Of a stretch of DNA of 64,000 nucleotides, positions 8,032-16,726 are shown one piece after another (positions within the stretch are counted from its first letter, which is position 1; each line of letters starts with the position of its first letter). Position numbers and translations under genes: made by a program. The notes under the pieces were generated by a model, which was not told the DNA's origin, did not search any database, and worked only from the letters and a program-made list of their open reading frames with translations. The DNA lies in the NCBI RefSeq assembly GCF_003628145.1, contig NZ_RBZV01000008.1, positions 62,001 to 126,000 on the forward strand. The letters are read 5' to 3'. This DNA comes from Trinickia fusca (GTDB lineage Bacteria > Pseudomonadota > Gammaproteobacteria > Burkholderiales > Burkholderiaceae).

Positions 8032-8994
8032 CTACGCGGCTTTGGTCGCGAAGCGTCGCCGATATGCAGCCGGCGTCGTCTTAGCCACACGCCGAAAGTG
8101 CCGGCGCAACGATTCCTCCGACCCGAAGCCTGCGCGCTCGGCCACTTGCTCGATCGACAACCGCGGCCGCGATTCGAGCATCTCCTTGGCGAGCGCCACG
8201 CGTTCGCGAATCAACCATTGATAAGGGCCCAGCCCTGTCGCCTCGCGAAACTGCCGCTGCAACGTGCGCGCACTCATGGCTGCGCGCTCGGCCAACGAAG
8301 CCAGCGTGTGCGAAGCAGCCGCATGCGTGCGCATCCAGTCGATCAGCTTTGCCACACGCGCGCCTTCGTCGGGCGGCATCGGACGCGGCACGAACTGCGC
8401 CTGGCCACCGTCGCGATGCGGCGCGACGACGAGCCGCTGTGCCACGCGATTGGCGATCGCGCTACCGTGATCGCGACGCACGAGGTGCAGCAGCATGTCG
8501 AGCCCGGCCGCCGACCCGGCCGACGTGATCACGTTGCCTTCGTCGACATACAACGCATCGGCCGCCACGCGCAGCGACGGATAGCGCGTGCGCAACTTTT
8601 CCGCGTAACGCCAGTGCGTCGTCACAGTCTTACCGTCCAGCACGCCGGCTTGCGCGAGCACGAACACGCCCGAACAAATCGAAGCCAGCCGTGCGCCACG
8701 CGCGGCCGCCGCTCGCAGCTTGCGCAGCAGCGGTTCGGGCGCCGCTTCGTCAGCATCGCGCCAGCCCGGAATCACGATCGTCTGCGCGCGGTCGAGCAGT
8801 CTCAGCGAATAAGGCGCCTCGACGGTAATGCCACCGGCCGCGCGAATCGGGCCGGGCTCGGCTGCGCAAACGCCGAAGCGGTACCACTCGCGGTCGAGTT
8901 CAGGGCGCGGCAACGCGAACAGCTCGACGACGCAGCCGAATTCGAATGTGCAGAGACGGTCGTATGCGACCGCCACGACGAGATGATTGTGCAT
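8032..8994 (-). CDS. ftrA: GlxA/FtrA-type transcriptional regulator
   Basis: A 320-residue regulator. A DJ-1/PfpI-like domain (about residues 5-185) retains the nucleophile-elbow segment A-S-I-C-S-G-V-F-V-L, and an AraC-type helix-turn-helix domain follows at about 215-315 (LASLAERAAMSARTLQRQF and SIEQVAERAGFGSEESLRR). This architecture is the GlxA/FtrA family. The divergent rhodanese gene is a partner seen repeatedly next to ftrA, which supports the symbol and suggests that FtrA controls it. The two start codons are 100 bases apart. The stop is convergent with the TPR gene, only 6 bases away. Confidence 0.85.
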   Translation of the reverse strand: MHNHLVVAVAYDRLCTFEFGCVVELFALPRPELDREWYRFGVCAAEPGPIRAAGGITVEAPYSLRLLDRAQTIVIPGWRDADEAAPEPLLRKLRAAAARGARLASICSGVFVLAQAGVLDGKTVTTHWRYAEKLRTRYPSLRVAADALYVDEGNVITSAGSAAGLDMLLHLVRRDHGSAIANRVAQRLVVAPHRDGGQAQFVPRPMPPDEGARVAKLIDWMRTHAAASHTLASLAERAAMSARTLQRQFREATGLGPYQWLIRERVALAKEMLESRPRLSIEQVAERAGFGSEESLRRHFRRVAKTTPAAYRRRFATKAA

Positions 8995-9094
8995 GGCGCG
9001 ATGTTACCGAAACTTGACGATTGCGCCACTCCTGAAAGATCGATCCGAACGGAATAATGACGACTCCGACAACCACCCTAAACGAGCATCGACC

Positions 9095-9535
9095 ATGACC
9101 ACGCCCTCCGCCGTGACCGCCGTTCCTGCAGCCGACAGTACGACCGCGCTCGAGCATTTCGAAGCATCGCTGCGTTTCGAAACCGATTGCTCCGATGTCC
9201 ATAGCGCCTTCGCATCCGGCTCGGTCGACTTCGTGTTGCTCGACGTGCGCAGCCCTGCCCTGTTCGCGCAAGGCCATGTCCCCGGCGCCGTCAACCTGCC
9301 GCACGGCAAGATCATCATGTCGAAACTCGCTCACTACGCACCCGAGACAGTCTTTGTTACCTACTGTGCCGGACCGCACTGCAACGGCGCGACGCGCGGT
9401 GCGATCCGCCTCGCGAAGCTCGGTCGGCCAGTCAAGGTGATGATCGGCGGCATCACCGGTTGGCTCGACGAAGGCTTTGCGCTGCAAACGGCCGACCACG
9501 CGGCCGATGCAACGCCGAGCAGTCAACGCGGCTAA
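9095..9535 (+). CDS. Rhodanese-like sulfurtransferase
   Basis: A 146-residue single-domain rhodanese. The strand-turn V-L-L-D-V-R-S-P-A-L-F-A-Q-G-H-V-P-G-A is the CDC25/rhodanese signature. The active-site loop is Y-C-A-G-P-H-C-N-G-A-T-R near residue 92, with the catalytic cysteine at its start. G-G-I-T-G-W closes the domain. Such proteins transfer sulfane sulfur to acceptors such as cyanide or thiols. Start at 9095 rather than the upstream in-frame ATG, because the domain begins soon after and the extension overlaps the ftrA promoter. It is divergent from ftrA, its likely regulator, and convergent with dapA with one base between stop codons. Confidence 0.87.
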   Translation: MTTPSAVTAVPAADSTTALEHFEASLRFETDCSDVHSAFASGSVDFVLLDVRSPALFAQGHVPGAVNLPHGKIIMSKLAHYAPETVFVTYCAGPHCNGATRGAIRLAKLGRPVKVMIGGITGWLDEGFALQTADHAADATPSSQRG

Positions 9536-9536
9536 C

Positions 9537-10394
9537 TCAGCGCGCAACCCACTCCGCCAGTTTCCGGGTAAGCGCCTCGCTTGCGCATGTCATCGGCGCG
9601 CGCAACTCGTTGGCGATCCACCCTTGCGCCGCAAGCGCGGCCTTCACCGGTGCGGGATTCGTCTCCGACGTCAACGTGTGCACGAGCGGTGCCAGCGCAT
9701 GAAACAGCGTGCGCCCTTCTTCGAGACGCCCGTCGGCCAGGGCACGATGCATGGCGACGAAGCGCTCCGTTTCCAGATGCGCCGTCGCGGCAATCGCGCC
9801 CGCGCCGCCCATGCACAGCGTGCTGAAGATCTCGTTGTCGTTACCGGCCAGCACTTGCAGCCGGCCATCCAGAATCAGTGCGAGCGTGGTCTCGGGGGAA
9901 CCCGCGCAGTCCTTGATACCGACGATGCGGGGATGCGCGGCGAGCGTCAGCAGCGTCTCGAGTTCGAGTTTGACGCCCGTGCGGTAGGGGACGTCGTAGA
10001 GCAGGATCGGCTTGTTGCTGACATCGGCCAGCATCGTGAAGTGCTCGACGAGTCCAGCTTGCGACGGCCGGACGTAGTACGGCGCCGGGACGAGCAATCC
10101 CGCAATAGGTAATTCGTTCAAGCGCAGCACGCGCTCACGCAGCACCACACTCTGGTTGCCTGCAACACCGACGACCACGGGCGTCTCCTGTGCCTCGCGC
10201 AGAATCGTCGTGAGCACGGCATCCTGCTCGTCATCGGTGAGCGCACTGGGCTCGCCTGTCGTGCCTAGCGCCACGAAGCCCGCGACACCGGCCTTACGAC
10301 AGTGTGCAATCAATGCGGCTAGCGCGGCGTGATCGACTACGCCGTCAGCAAACGGCGTGACAAGCGGAATCCAGATACCGGAAAAACTCGACAT
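9537..10394 (-). CDS. dapA: 4-hydroxy-tetrahydrodipicolinate synthase family lyase (DapA-like)
   Basis: A 285-residue TIM-barrel class I aldolase. It has the pyruvate-binding G-T-T-G-E at residues 44-48, the catalytic Tyr133 in Y-D-V-P-Y-R-T-G, and the Schiff-base Lys161 in V-G-I-K-D-C-A-G, the same numbering as Escherichia coli DapA. DapA condenses pyruvate and aspartate semialdehyde in lysine and diaminopimelate synthesis. Related family members cleave other 2-keto acids, and this copy stands apart from other lysine genes, so a paralogous role is possible. The ATG at 10394 has GGAG 6 bases upstream. An 87-codon open upstream extension has no domain similarity. Confidence 0.8.
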   Translation of the reverse strand: MSSFSGIWIPLVTPFADGVVDHAALAALIAHCRKAGVAGFVALGTTGEPSALTDDEQDAVLTTILREAQETPVVVGVAGNQSVVLRERVLRLNELPIAGLLVPAPYYVRPSQAGLVEHFTMLADVSNKPILLYDVPYRTGVKLELETLLTLAAHPRIVGIKDCAGSPETTLALILDGRLQVLAGNDNEIFSTLCMGGAGAIAATAHLETERFVAMHRALADGRLEEGRTLFHALAPLVHTLTSETNPAPVKAALAAQGWIANELRAPMTCASEALTRKLAEWVAR

Positions 10395-10794
10395 GCACCA
10401 CTCCTCGAAAATGACCGATTCGTCATCCGTCAGGCGTCGAGGGGGCAAAGTGGTAGGCGGCTTCTTGCTGTCCCGTCGGGCGTCCGACGGCAACAGCGCG
10501 CCGGTCAGACGTGCGACTGTTTTTTGGCTTTGGAAACGGCGCAGACCATCGCGCGCCCGATCAAGAGCGACGACGTACGCGTGGCGATGCTGGGTTGAAA
10601 GCGTCCGATTTCCATTCGCAAGAGTGTACCGGCCGCGGGCGATTCGCTCCAGCACAATTTCTTGACTTCCGTCGAAGCATTATTCAGTGTGCTTTACTGA
10701 CGCGCGAAAGGCGGCGCATCAACCTTGCTAGCGCCGCCCGCCGTTACCACCATCACTCGTGCGCCACAGAAACCAACGACGACGCTTCGCTCGA
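10395..10794. other. 400-base gap, no gene recognised
   Basis: The stretch upstream of dapA and downstream of the isochorismatase gene has several short overlapping open frames in both directions. None has a ribosome binding site and a recognisable product. It presumably contains the dapA promoter. No strong hairpin terminator, repeat or RNA gene was identified. Confidence 0.4.
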
Positions 10795-11523
10795 TTATTG
10801 GCTCGACATCGCGCGCTTATAGAACATGCCGAGTCCCATTGCGCCCACGTGGTTTTTGATGATGCCGCTGACCGCGCCATGCGTGACGTCCTGCGTCCAA
10901 TCCGCCTGCAGTTCAAGCAGCACCGGCAGCCACGTGATCGGAACGGCCCCGGCCTGGACCAGGCGCTGCACCGCGCGCTCGTGCGACTCCGCATCCATGT
11001 CGCCGCTCGCATCCGTCACGACGTAGACTTCGTAGCCCTCTTGCAGCGCCGCCAACGCGGGCAGCATCACGCAGTTGTCGGTCCACAGGCCGGCGATGAT
11101 GAGCTTCTTGCGCCCCGTCTTGTGAATCGCATCCCGGACGCGCTCGTCTTGCCAAGCGTTGATGCGCGTGCGATCGATCACGTCGACGCCCGGCGCGGCA
11201 GCTGCGATCTGGGGGAATACCGGGCCACCGTACGCCTTCGAGGTGACGGTCGTGATCACGGTCGGAAGCTTGAATGCCTGCGCCGTCTCCGTCAACGCCA
11301 CGGCATTGTTCACCAACGTGTCGATGGAAATCGACTGCGTGGCGAACACATACTGCGGCTGATAATCGATCAGCAGCAGCGCGCTGTTTTCAGGGGTCAA
11401 CTGGTCGTACACGGGCTTTGCGGGTGTTGCGGCCTGCGTCGCCGAAACGCCCGTTGCGCTCAAGAGCATGACGGTCGATACGATCGCTGCGGAAAAATGC
11501 CTTTTAAGCGTAGAGAACAGCAT
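10795..11523 (-). CDS. Exported isochorismatase-family hydrolase
   Basis: A 242-residue protein with a signal peptide (about residues 1-31, ending S-A-T-Q-A-A) followed by an isochorismatase/cysteine-hydrolase domain. The catalytic Asp lies in L-L-L-I-D-Y-Q (about 53), and the nucleophile Cys in W-T-D-N-C-V-M-L (about 151). Members hydrolyse isochorismate, nicotinamide or other amides; the secreted forms are usually of unknown substrate. ATG 11523 is preferred because TGAGG sits at the right distance; an ATG four codons upstream lacks one. The pirin gene ends 58 bases upstream in the same direction, so the two may be co-transcribed. Confidence 0.85.
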   Translation of the reverse strand: MLFSTLKRHFSAAIVSTVMLLSATGVSATQAATPAKPVYDQLTPENSALLLIDYQPQYVFATQSISIDTLVNNAVALTETAQAFKLPTVITTVTSKAYGGPVFPQIAAAAPGVDVIDRTRINAWQDERVRDAIHKTGRKKLIIAGLWTDNCVMLPALAALQEGYEVYVVTDASGDMDAESHERAVQRLVQAGAVPITWLPVLLELQADWTQDVTHGAVSGIIKNHVGAMGLGMFYKRAMSSQ

Positions 11524-11580
11524 GGTTAGCCTCATTGTTGGGTTATTCGAGTTCGATACGTAGGTGAAAAGAAGCCACGT

Positions 11581-12276
11581 TCAGCGGAGATCGAACAGCA
11601 GAATCTCGGCTTCGTCGCTGGATTGCAGGCGTAGCTCTGCTACGCCCTCTATCTGCGCGCCATCGCCGGCACAGAGCGTTTCTTCATTGATGGTCAACGC
11701 GCCGCGCAGCACATGCACGTACGCGCGGCGTTGCGGCGCGAGGACGTGGCGAATCGCGTCGTTCCGCACGATGGACGCATAGATGCGGACGTCCTGGTCG
11801 ACTTGCAGCGAACCTTCGTTGCCGTCCGGCGATGCGATCAGGCACAACCTGCCGAGCTTCGTTTCGCGTGAGTAGTGCTGCTTCTGGTAGGCCGGCTGGC
11901 TGTCGCGATGGGCCGGCGCGATCCACCACTGCACGTGATGCTCATGCTCGGTGAGCGATGGATTCATTTCGCTATGGACGATGCCGGTGCCCGCGCGCAT
12001 CAAATGCACGTCGCCATACGACAGCGTTTCCCGGTTGCCCAGGGAATCTTCGTGCTCGACTTCCCCTTGCAGCGGAAACGAGAGCACCTCGACGTTATCG
12101 TGCGGGTGGGCGGCAAAGCCCTTCGTGGGGGAAACGATGTCGTCGTTGAGCACGAGCAGATCCGAGTAGCCCCGACGAGCCGGGTTCCGGTACGAGCCGA
12201 ATTCGAACGAGAATTGGGCATCGAGCCAGTCGTTGCGAAACGAGCCACGTTCATGCGATCGATGGATGGTCATCAT
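11581..12276 (-). CDS. Pirin-family bicupin protein (YhhW-like)
   Basis: A 231-residue bicupin. The N-terminal cupin (about residues 35-125) carries H-P-H-D-N-V-E-V and, later, H-S-E-M, matching the three-His-one-Glu metal site of pirins. This supports a quercetinase-like or redox-sensing iron protein. The C-terminal cupin (about 150-231) is degenerate. E. coli YhhW, its nearest named family relative, has quercetin 2,3-dioxygenase activity in vitro. The gene is divergent from a LysR gene (about 170 bases between starts), the common pirin/LysR pairing, and lies upstream of the isochorismatase gene on the same strand. Either of two consecutive ATGs could start it. Confidence 0.87.
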   Translation of the reverse strand: MMTIHRSHERGSFRNDWLDAQFSFEFGSYRNPARRGYSDLLVLNDDIVSPTKGFAAHPHDNVEVLSFPLQGEVEHEDSLGNRETLSYGDVHLMRAGTGIVHSEMNPSLTEHEHHVQWWIAPAHRDSQPAYQKQHYSRETKLGRLCLIASPDGNEGSLQVDQDVRIYASIVRNDAIRHVLAPQRRAYVHVLRGALTINEETLCAGDGAQIEGVAELRLQSSDEAEILLFDLR

Positions 12277-12448
12277 GTGCGCCTCTCCAAGTAATCAATG
12301 CGCTCGATATTGAAGGCGGCCATCGCTAAAATCAGCTCCTTTGCGCGATTTGATTGTTCGCGTGGAAGCATCAATCGGATGTTGATCGGCTGCCCGCCCG
12401 ACGCGGGTATGACGGTTTAGTCACGCGATAACCAAGGAGTTCGATCCA

Positions 12449-13369
12449 GTGGACAACCTCACTTCCATTGCCGTCTTCAGAGCGGTCGTCGATAGCGGCT
12501 CCTTTGCGGGTGCAGCCGACATGCTCGGCATCGCGCGCTCGGTGGTCAGTCGGCGGGTCAGCTCGCTGGAGGCGGAAATGCAGACCCGGCTGCTGCATCG
12601 CACGACCCGCCGGATCGCCTTGACGGAAGCCGGCCAACGCTTCTATGGCCGCGTGAGCGAGGCGCTGGATGCAATCGAGGAAGCACGGAACGAAGTTGGG
12701 TCGCTGCGCGACGAACCCAGTGGAAAGCTCGTGGCAAGCGTGCCGATGAGCTTCGGGCTCATGCATGTGCTGCCTGCCATGCCAGCCTTTCGAAGAAGGT
12801 TTCCGAAGGTCGAATTGGAGCTTCGCTTCGACGATCGGCAAGCGAACTTGCTCAAAGACGGCGTGGACATGGCGTTGCGCATCGCCGATTTGGCGCAGTC
12901 GTCGCTGGTGGCACGACGGCTTGCGAAAGTGCGGCACGTGGTGGTCGCATCACCGTCGTATATCGCCAAATACGGGGCGCCACAACATCCGTCCGACCTT
13001 GCGGAAAGAGAGTGCCTTGTCTATACGCTGCGATCGTCGCCGCGTCGATGGCGGTTTCGCCAGGGCGATATCTGTCAAGACGTGGACGTACGCGGGCATT
13101 TCGAGGCCAACAATAGCCTTGCGCTACGCGAGATGTTATTCGCCGGCATGGGCATCGCACACGTGCCGCTTTATTTAGTCGCCCATGACCTGCAGAACGG
13201 GCAACTCAGCCCCCTGCTCGAAGACTGGCAGACGCATGACCTCGACTTGTGCATCGTCTATCCGACGAGAAAGCACGTCGCACGCACCGTGCGGGCGTTC
13301 ATCGCCTTCATGGAAGACCGGATAGGCAACCCGCCCTACTGGGAGAAAGCGATCGACGGGCGGCGGTAA
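12449..13369 (+). CDS. LysR-family transcriptional regulator (CrgA/AaeR-like)
   Basis: A 306-residue LysR protein. The N-terminal winged helix-turn-helix (residues 1-60, with GSFAGAADMLGIARSVVSRR) is followed by an effector-binding domain from about 90. The GTG start at 12449 has AAGGAG 10 bases upstream. It faces the pirin gene across a roughly 170-base divergent region and probably regulates the pirin-isochorismatase unit and itself. A similar pairing recurs at 15.6-17.7 kb with an oxidoreductase gene. The inducer is unknown. Confidence 0.9.
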   Translation: MDNLTSIAVFRAVVDSGSFAGAADMLGIARSVVSRRVSSLEAEMQTRLLHRTTRRIALTEAGQRFYGRVSEALDAIEEARNEVGSLRDEPSGKLVASVPMSFGLMHVLPAMPAFRRRFPKVELELRFDDRQANLLKDGVDMALRIADLAQSSLVARRLAKVRHVVVASPSYIAKYGAPQHPSDLAERECLVYTLRSSPRRWRFRQGDICQDVDVRGHFEANNSLALREMLFAGMGIAHVPLYLVAHDLQNGQLSPLLEDWQTHDLDLCIVYPTRKHVARTVRAFIAFMEDRIGNPPYWEKAIDGRR

Positions 13370-13424
13370 AGCGTCGTGGAAGTGGAGGCAGGTGCGGTGC
13401 CGAGGTAGCCGCGCGCGAGGATGC

Positions 13425-13466
13425 TTGACTTCCGTCGCCGACGAATTAATATACGCACCGCGTATA
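13425..13466 (+). promoter_or_regulatory. Promoter overlapped by a 17-bp perfect palindromic operator
   Basis: A -35-like TTGACT (13425-13430) and a -10-like TAATAT (13447-13452) are separated by 16 bases. The palindrome TATACGCACCGCGTATA (13450-13466, 7-bp arms, 3-bp centre) overlaps the -10, ending 21 bases before the ATG of the aspartate carbamoyltransferase gene. A protein bound there would block transcription. The gene itself begins with a helix-turn-helix segment, making autoregulation plausible. Confidence 0.55.
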
Positions 13467-13487
13467 ACCATTCATGAGGCGACGGCG

Positions 13488-14780
13488 ATGAGCGTTCCCC
13501 AGCAAGCCTTCCTACGCGACGCCATGCGCCGCATGAACATGACCCGCGATGCGTTCGCGAACCGTATCGGTGTCAGCCGGCGCGCGCTCGACACGTGGCT
13601 GTTGCCTGACGATTCGCAGGAATCGCGCAGCATGCCCGAGATCGTCGGCCGGTTCGTTTCCGAAATCGTCACGCACGTCGAACGCGAATCTAACTATACG
13701 CAACGCGTACACACCCCTTCATTAGCCAGCCAGATCCTGTTCGAAGGCAAACCGCAATTGCTGTCGGTCGATCAGTTCTCGCGCGACGCGGTAGAAGCGC
13801 TCTTCAGCGTGGCCGACATCATGCAGCCGATCGCGCGTCGCAAGAAGATTTCGCGCGTGCTCGAGGGTGCCGTGCTCGGCAATCTGTTTTTCGAAGCGAG
13901 CACGCGTACGCGCGTGTCGTTCGGTGCCGCGTTCTGCCGGCTCGGCGGCTCCGTATGCGACACGACCGGCTTCACGTTCTCGTCGATGGCCAAGGGTGAA
14001 TCGATCTATGACACCAGCCGGGTGATGAGCGGCTACGTCGACGCGCTCGTCGTGCGGCATCCCGAGCAAGGCTCGGTCGCCGAATTCGCTCGCGCGACGA
14101 ACCTGCCCGTCATCAACGGCGGCGACGGTCCCGGCGAACATCCGAGCCAGGCGTTGCTCGATCTATATACGATTCAGCGCGAGTTCTCGCGGCTAGGCAA
14201 GATCGTCGACGGCGCGCACATTGCGCTCGTCGGCGACCTCAAGTACGGCCGCACCGTGCATTCGCTCGTCAAGCTGCTCGCGCTCTATCGAGGCATCAAG
14301 TTCACGCTGATTTCACCGCCGACGCTCGAGATGCCTGCCCATATCGTCGAGCAGATCTCGCGTAACGGACACGTCGTCGAGGAAACGCATGATCTCGCGA
14401 CAGGCTTGCGCGGCGCCGACGTCGTCTATGCCACGCGCATCCAGAAAGAGCGCTTCACCGACGAATCGTTCGAAGGCTATACGCCCGAATTCCAGATCAA
14501 CCAGGCGCTCGCCGATACCGTGTGCGGTCGCGACACCTTGATCATGCACCCTCTGCCGCGCGACAGCCGCCCCGGCGCCAACGATCTGTCGGTCGACCTC
14601 AACCACGATCCGCGGCTCGCGATCTTTCGTCAAACCGACAACGGCATTCCAATCCGCATGGCGATCTTTGCGGTACTGCTCGGCGTCGAGAACCACGTGC
14701 AGCATTCGATGCGCGACGCGACGTGGCAGCCGCCCGCCTACCTCGGCCCCGACGACGCGATCTTTCACGGCATCGATTGA
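13488..14780 (+). CDS. Aspartate carbamoyltransferase with N-terminal helix-turn-helix extension
   Basis: A 430-residue protein, about 100 residues longer than ordinary PyrB. Residues 1-65 form an extra helical segment resembling a Cro/XRE helix-turn-helix (DAFANRIGVSRRALDTWL). From about 80 the carbamoyltransferase fold begins. It has S-T-R-T-R at 138-142 for carbamoyl phosphate, the G-D-G-P-G-E-H-P-S-Q-A-L-L-D segment, and H-P-L-P-R near 356. It should make carbamoyl-aspartate for pyrimidines. Long forms occur in Burkholderia relatives beside a normal PyrB, so it may be the second copy. A 17-bp palindrome covers its promoter, and a near-copy lies within codons 70-75. Confidence 0.88.
   Translation: MSVPQQAFLRDAMRRMNMTRDAFANRIGVSRRALDTWLLPDDSQESRSMPEIVGRFVSEIVTHVERESNYTQRVHTPSLASQILFEGKPQLLSVDQFSRDAVEALFSVADIMQPIARRKKISRVLEGAVLGNLFFEASTRTRVSFGAAFCRLGGSVCDTTGFTFSSMAKGESIYDTSRVMSGYVDALVVRHPEQGSVAEFARATNLPVINGGDGPGEHPSQALLDLYTIQREFSRLGKIVDGAHIALVGDLKYGRTVHSLVKLLALYRGIKFTLISPPTLEMPAHIVEQISRNGHVVEETHDLATGLRGADVVYATRIQKERFTDESFEGYTPEFQINQALADTVCGRDTLIMHPLPRDSRPGANDLSVDLNHDPRLAIFRQTDNGIPIRMAIFAVLLGVENHVQHSMRDATWQPPAYLGPDDAIFHGID
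13695..13711. promoter_or_regulatory. Second copy of the palindromic operator inside the coding region
   Basis: TATACGCAACGCGTACA at 13695-13711 repeats the upstream palindrome TATACGCACCGCGTATA with two differences (one in the centre, one in the right arm). The centres are 245 bases apart, and the site falls in the linker between the helix-turn-helix and the catalytic domain. Two spaced sites could allow DNA looping by one regulator. Confidence 0.4.
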
Positions 14781-14822
14781 AATCTAGGCTTGTTCGTAGG
14801 ATTGGTCGCGCCCGGAACCAAC

Positions 14823-14851
14823 GGCTTCGGGTAAACGAAGCCATTTGTTCT
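14823..14851 (+). terminator. Weak intrinsic terminator after the aspartate carbamoyltransferase gene
   Basis: GGCTTCG (14823-14829), a six-base loop and CGAAGCC (14836-14842) form a 7-bp perfect stem. It is followed by ATTTGTTCT, a modest T-rich tail. It lies 43 bases past the stop codon. Confidence 0.45.
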
Positions 14852-14971
14852 ACACCGCACAGACTTCACAGACTCGACTGCGCGTTCCCGCACCCACATC
14901 GCCAATTCGCCCTTGCAACGCCGCAATATCGCATCGCACAATCGCCTGCATCTCCTTAGCGGAAAGCCTCG

Positions 14972-15556
14972 ATGACCTATGCCTCGTCCGCCACCGGTCT
15001 GCTGCTCGCTGCGGGACGGGGCACGCGCTTCGATCCGCATGGCTTCAGCAACAAGCTGCTTGCGCCGCTGGCCGACGGCACGCCCGTTGCGCGCGCCGCT
15101 GCACATCAACTGCTCATGAGCGTGCCGCGCGTGATCGCGATCGTGCGTCCAGGCGCCGAAACGCTCGCGCACGTGCTCAACAACGCCGGATGCGATGTCA
15201 TTTTCTCGAGCGACGCACTGCGCGGCATGGGGGCGAGTCTCGCAGCCGGCGTGCGGGCGAGCCACGACGCCGAGGGCTGGATCGTCGCGTTGGCTGACAT
15301 GCCATGGATCGCAACCTCGACGATCGAGGCCGTCGCGCAACGGCTCGACGCGGGGGCCTCGATCGTGGTGCCCGTCTATCGCGGACAACGCGGACACCCC
15401 GTGGGCTTCGGCGCCATACATAGCGATGCGCTCGCCGAGCTCGACGGCGATACCGGCGCGCGCAGCCTGTTGTCGCTTCATGAAGTCACGCCGGTCGACG
15501 TCGACGATCGCGGCATTCTCGCCGACGTCGATACCCGCGAGGATCTTCGCGGTTGA
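14972..15556 (+). CDS. MocA-like nucleotidyltransferase (molybdenum cofactor cytidylyltransferase family)
   Basis: A 194-residue NTP-transferase. It has the nucleotide-binding signature G-L-L-L-A-A-G-R-G-T-R-F near residue 9, a product-binding Lys in S-N-K-L-L-A-P-L, and the metal-binding A-L-A-D-M-P-W-I near 106. This pattern fits the MobA-like/MocA branch, which adds CMP to molybdopterin for xanthine-dehydrogenase-type enzymes. Other branches act on different nucleotides, so the exact activity is inferred. A molybdoenzyme lies 10 kb away (4.2-5.5 kb) but belongs to the sulfite oxidase family, which does not need cytidylylation. It is convergent with the following oxidoreductase gene (13 bases between stops). 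Confidence 0.82.
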   Translation: MTYASSATGLLLAAGRGTRFDPHGFSNKLLAPLADGTPVARAAAHQLLMSVPRVIAIVRPGAETLAHVLNNAGCDVIFSSDALRGMGASLAAGVRASHDAEGWIVALADMPWIATSTIEAVAQRLDAGASIVVPVYRGQRGHPVGFGAIHSDALAELDGDTGARSLLSLHEVTPVDVDDRGILADVDTREDLRG

Positions 15557-15569
15557 ACGAGGCTCGGCC

Positions 15570-16586
15570 TTAGGCCCCGACCTTCACGACGAGCTTGCCG
15601 AACGCGCCGCGCTCGAGATGGGCGACCGCCTGCGGCAACGCGTCGAACGCGTAGACCTCGTCGACGACGGGCTTGATGCCGACGACGTCGACGGCACGCA
15701 CGAGCGCCTCGAATGCACGTCGATGTCCGACACCGATCCCTTGAATGACAGGCCGCGTCAGGAACGACGGAATGCTCGGCAGCGTCATGTTCGGCTGATC
15801 CAGCAAGCCGATCAGCGAAATGCGCCCGCCTTGGCGCAGCGCGCGCAGCGACGCGCCGAGATTGTCGCCACCCGCGAGCTCGAAGATGTGATCGGCACCG
15901 CGCCCTTGGGTCAGTTCGCGCACCACGCGATCCCAGTCGGGATCGGTCGTGCGATCGATCCCGTGCGTAGCACCCAGTTCGCGTACGCGCCGCAGCTTCT
16001 CGTCGCTGCTCGAGGTCACGATGACCTGCGCGCCATGTGCGCGCGCCAGTTGCAGCCCAAATAGTGCGACGCCGCCCGTGCCTTGCACGACGACGGTCTG
16101 CCCCGCATGCAGCGCACCCTGCTCGATCAGGGCGAACCACGCGGTGACGCCCGCGCACGGCAATGTGCTGGCCGCGACGGCATCGAGCGTGCGCGGCGCA
16201 TGCACGGCCCAATCCTCATGCAGCACGACGTATTGCGCGAGCACGCCCGGCAGTGCCCCGCCGATCACGCGCGCGTGCGACGGCCAGTCGCCATCGAGCC
16301 ACCCAGCCCAGAAGGTGTTGAGCACATCGTCGCCCTCGCGAAAGCGCGTGACCGAGGAGCCCGTGGCCGCGACGACGCCGGCCAGATCGGAGCCGGGCGT
16401 GTACGGAAACGGCAGCGACACACCGTGACCGCCGGCGATCACATCGATGTCGCGATAGTTCAACGACACCGCTCCCACGCGCACGAGAATCTCATGCGGC
16501 CCAGGCGTCGGCACGCTCGCTTCTTCCAGCTTCAGGTGCTGCGCACCGCCCGGTGCCGTGACTACCCACTGACGCATCGTCTTCAT
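15570..16586 (-). CDS. Zinc-independent MDR-family NAD(P)-dependent alcohol dehydrogenase / quinone reductase
   Basis: A 338-residue medium-chain dehydrogenase. The N-terminal GroES-like domain includes V-S-L-N-Y-R-D and P-G-S-D-L-A-G-V-V. The Rossmann domain carries V-Q-G-T-G-G-V-A-L-F-G-L-Q-L-A near residue 170. Catalytic-zinc ligands of classical alcohol dehydrogenases are not evident (Y-R-D replaces the Cys region), so a quinone-oxidoreductase-like activity is more likely. ATG 16586 with GAGG upstream is preferred over longer open extensions. It is divergent from a LysR gene (140 bases apart), its probable regulator. Confidence 0.87.
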   Translation of the reverse strand: MKTMRQWVVTAPGGAQHLKLEEASVPTPGPHEILVRVGAVSLNYRDIDVIAGGHGVSLPFPYTPGSDLAGVVAATGSSVTRFREGDDVLNTFWAGWLDGDWPSHARVIGGALPGVLAQYVVLHEDWAVHAPRTLDAVAASTLPCAGVTAWFALIEQGALHAGQTVVVQGTGGVALFGLQLARAHGAQVIVTSSSDEKLRRVRELGATHGIDRTTDPDWDRVVRELTQGRGADHIFELAGGDNLGASLRALRQGGRISLIGLLDQPNMTLPSIPSFLTRPVIQGIGVGHRRAFEALVRAVDVVGIKPVVDEVYAFDALPQAVAHLERGAFGKLVVKVGA

Positions 16587-16726
16587 GTTTGCCTCGTTGG
16601 ATGAATTCAGTGCGAGCAGCTTAGCGACGATCGAATGGAAACAGTGGCGCAGAGTTTTCCCATCGTTGTAGACTTTTTGGCACCAATCCATGACGACGAC
16701 CGATAACCGGCCGCCACCCAACGACC

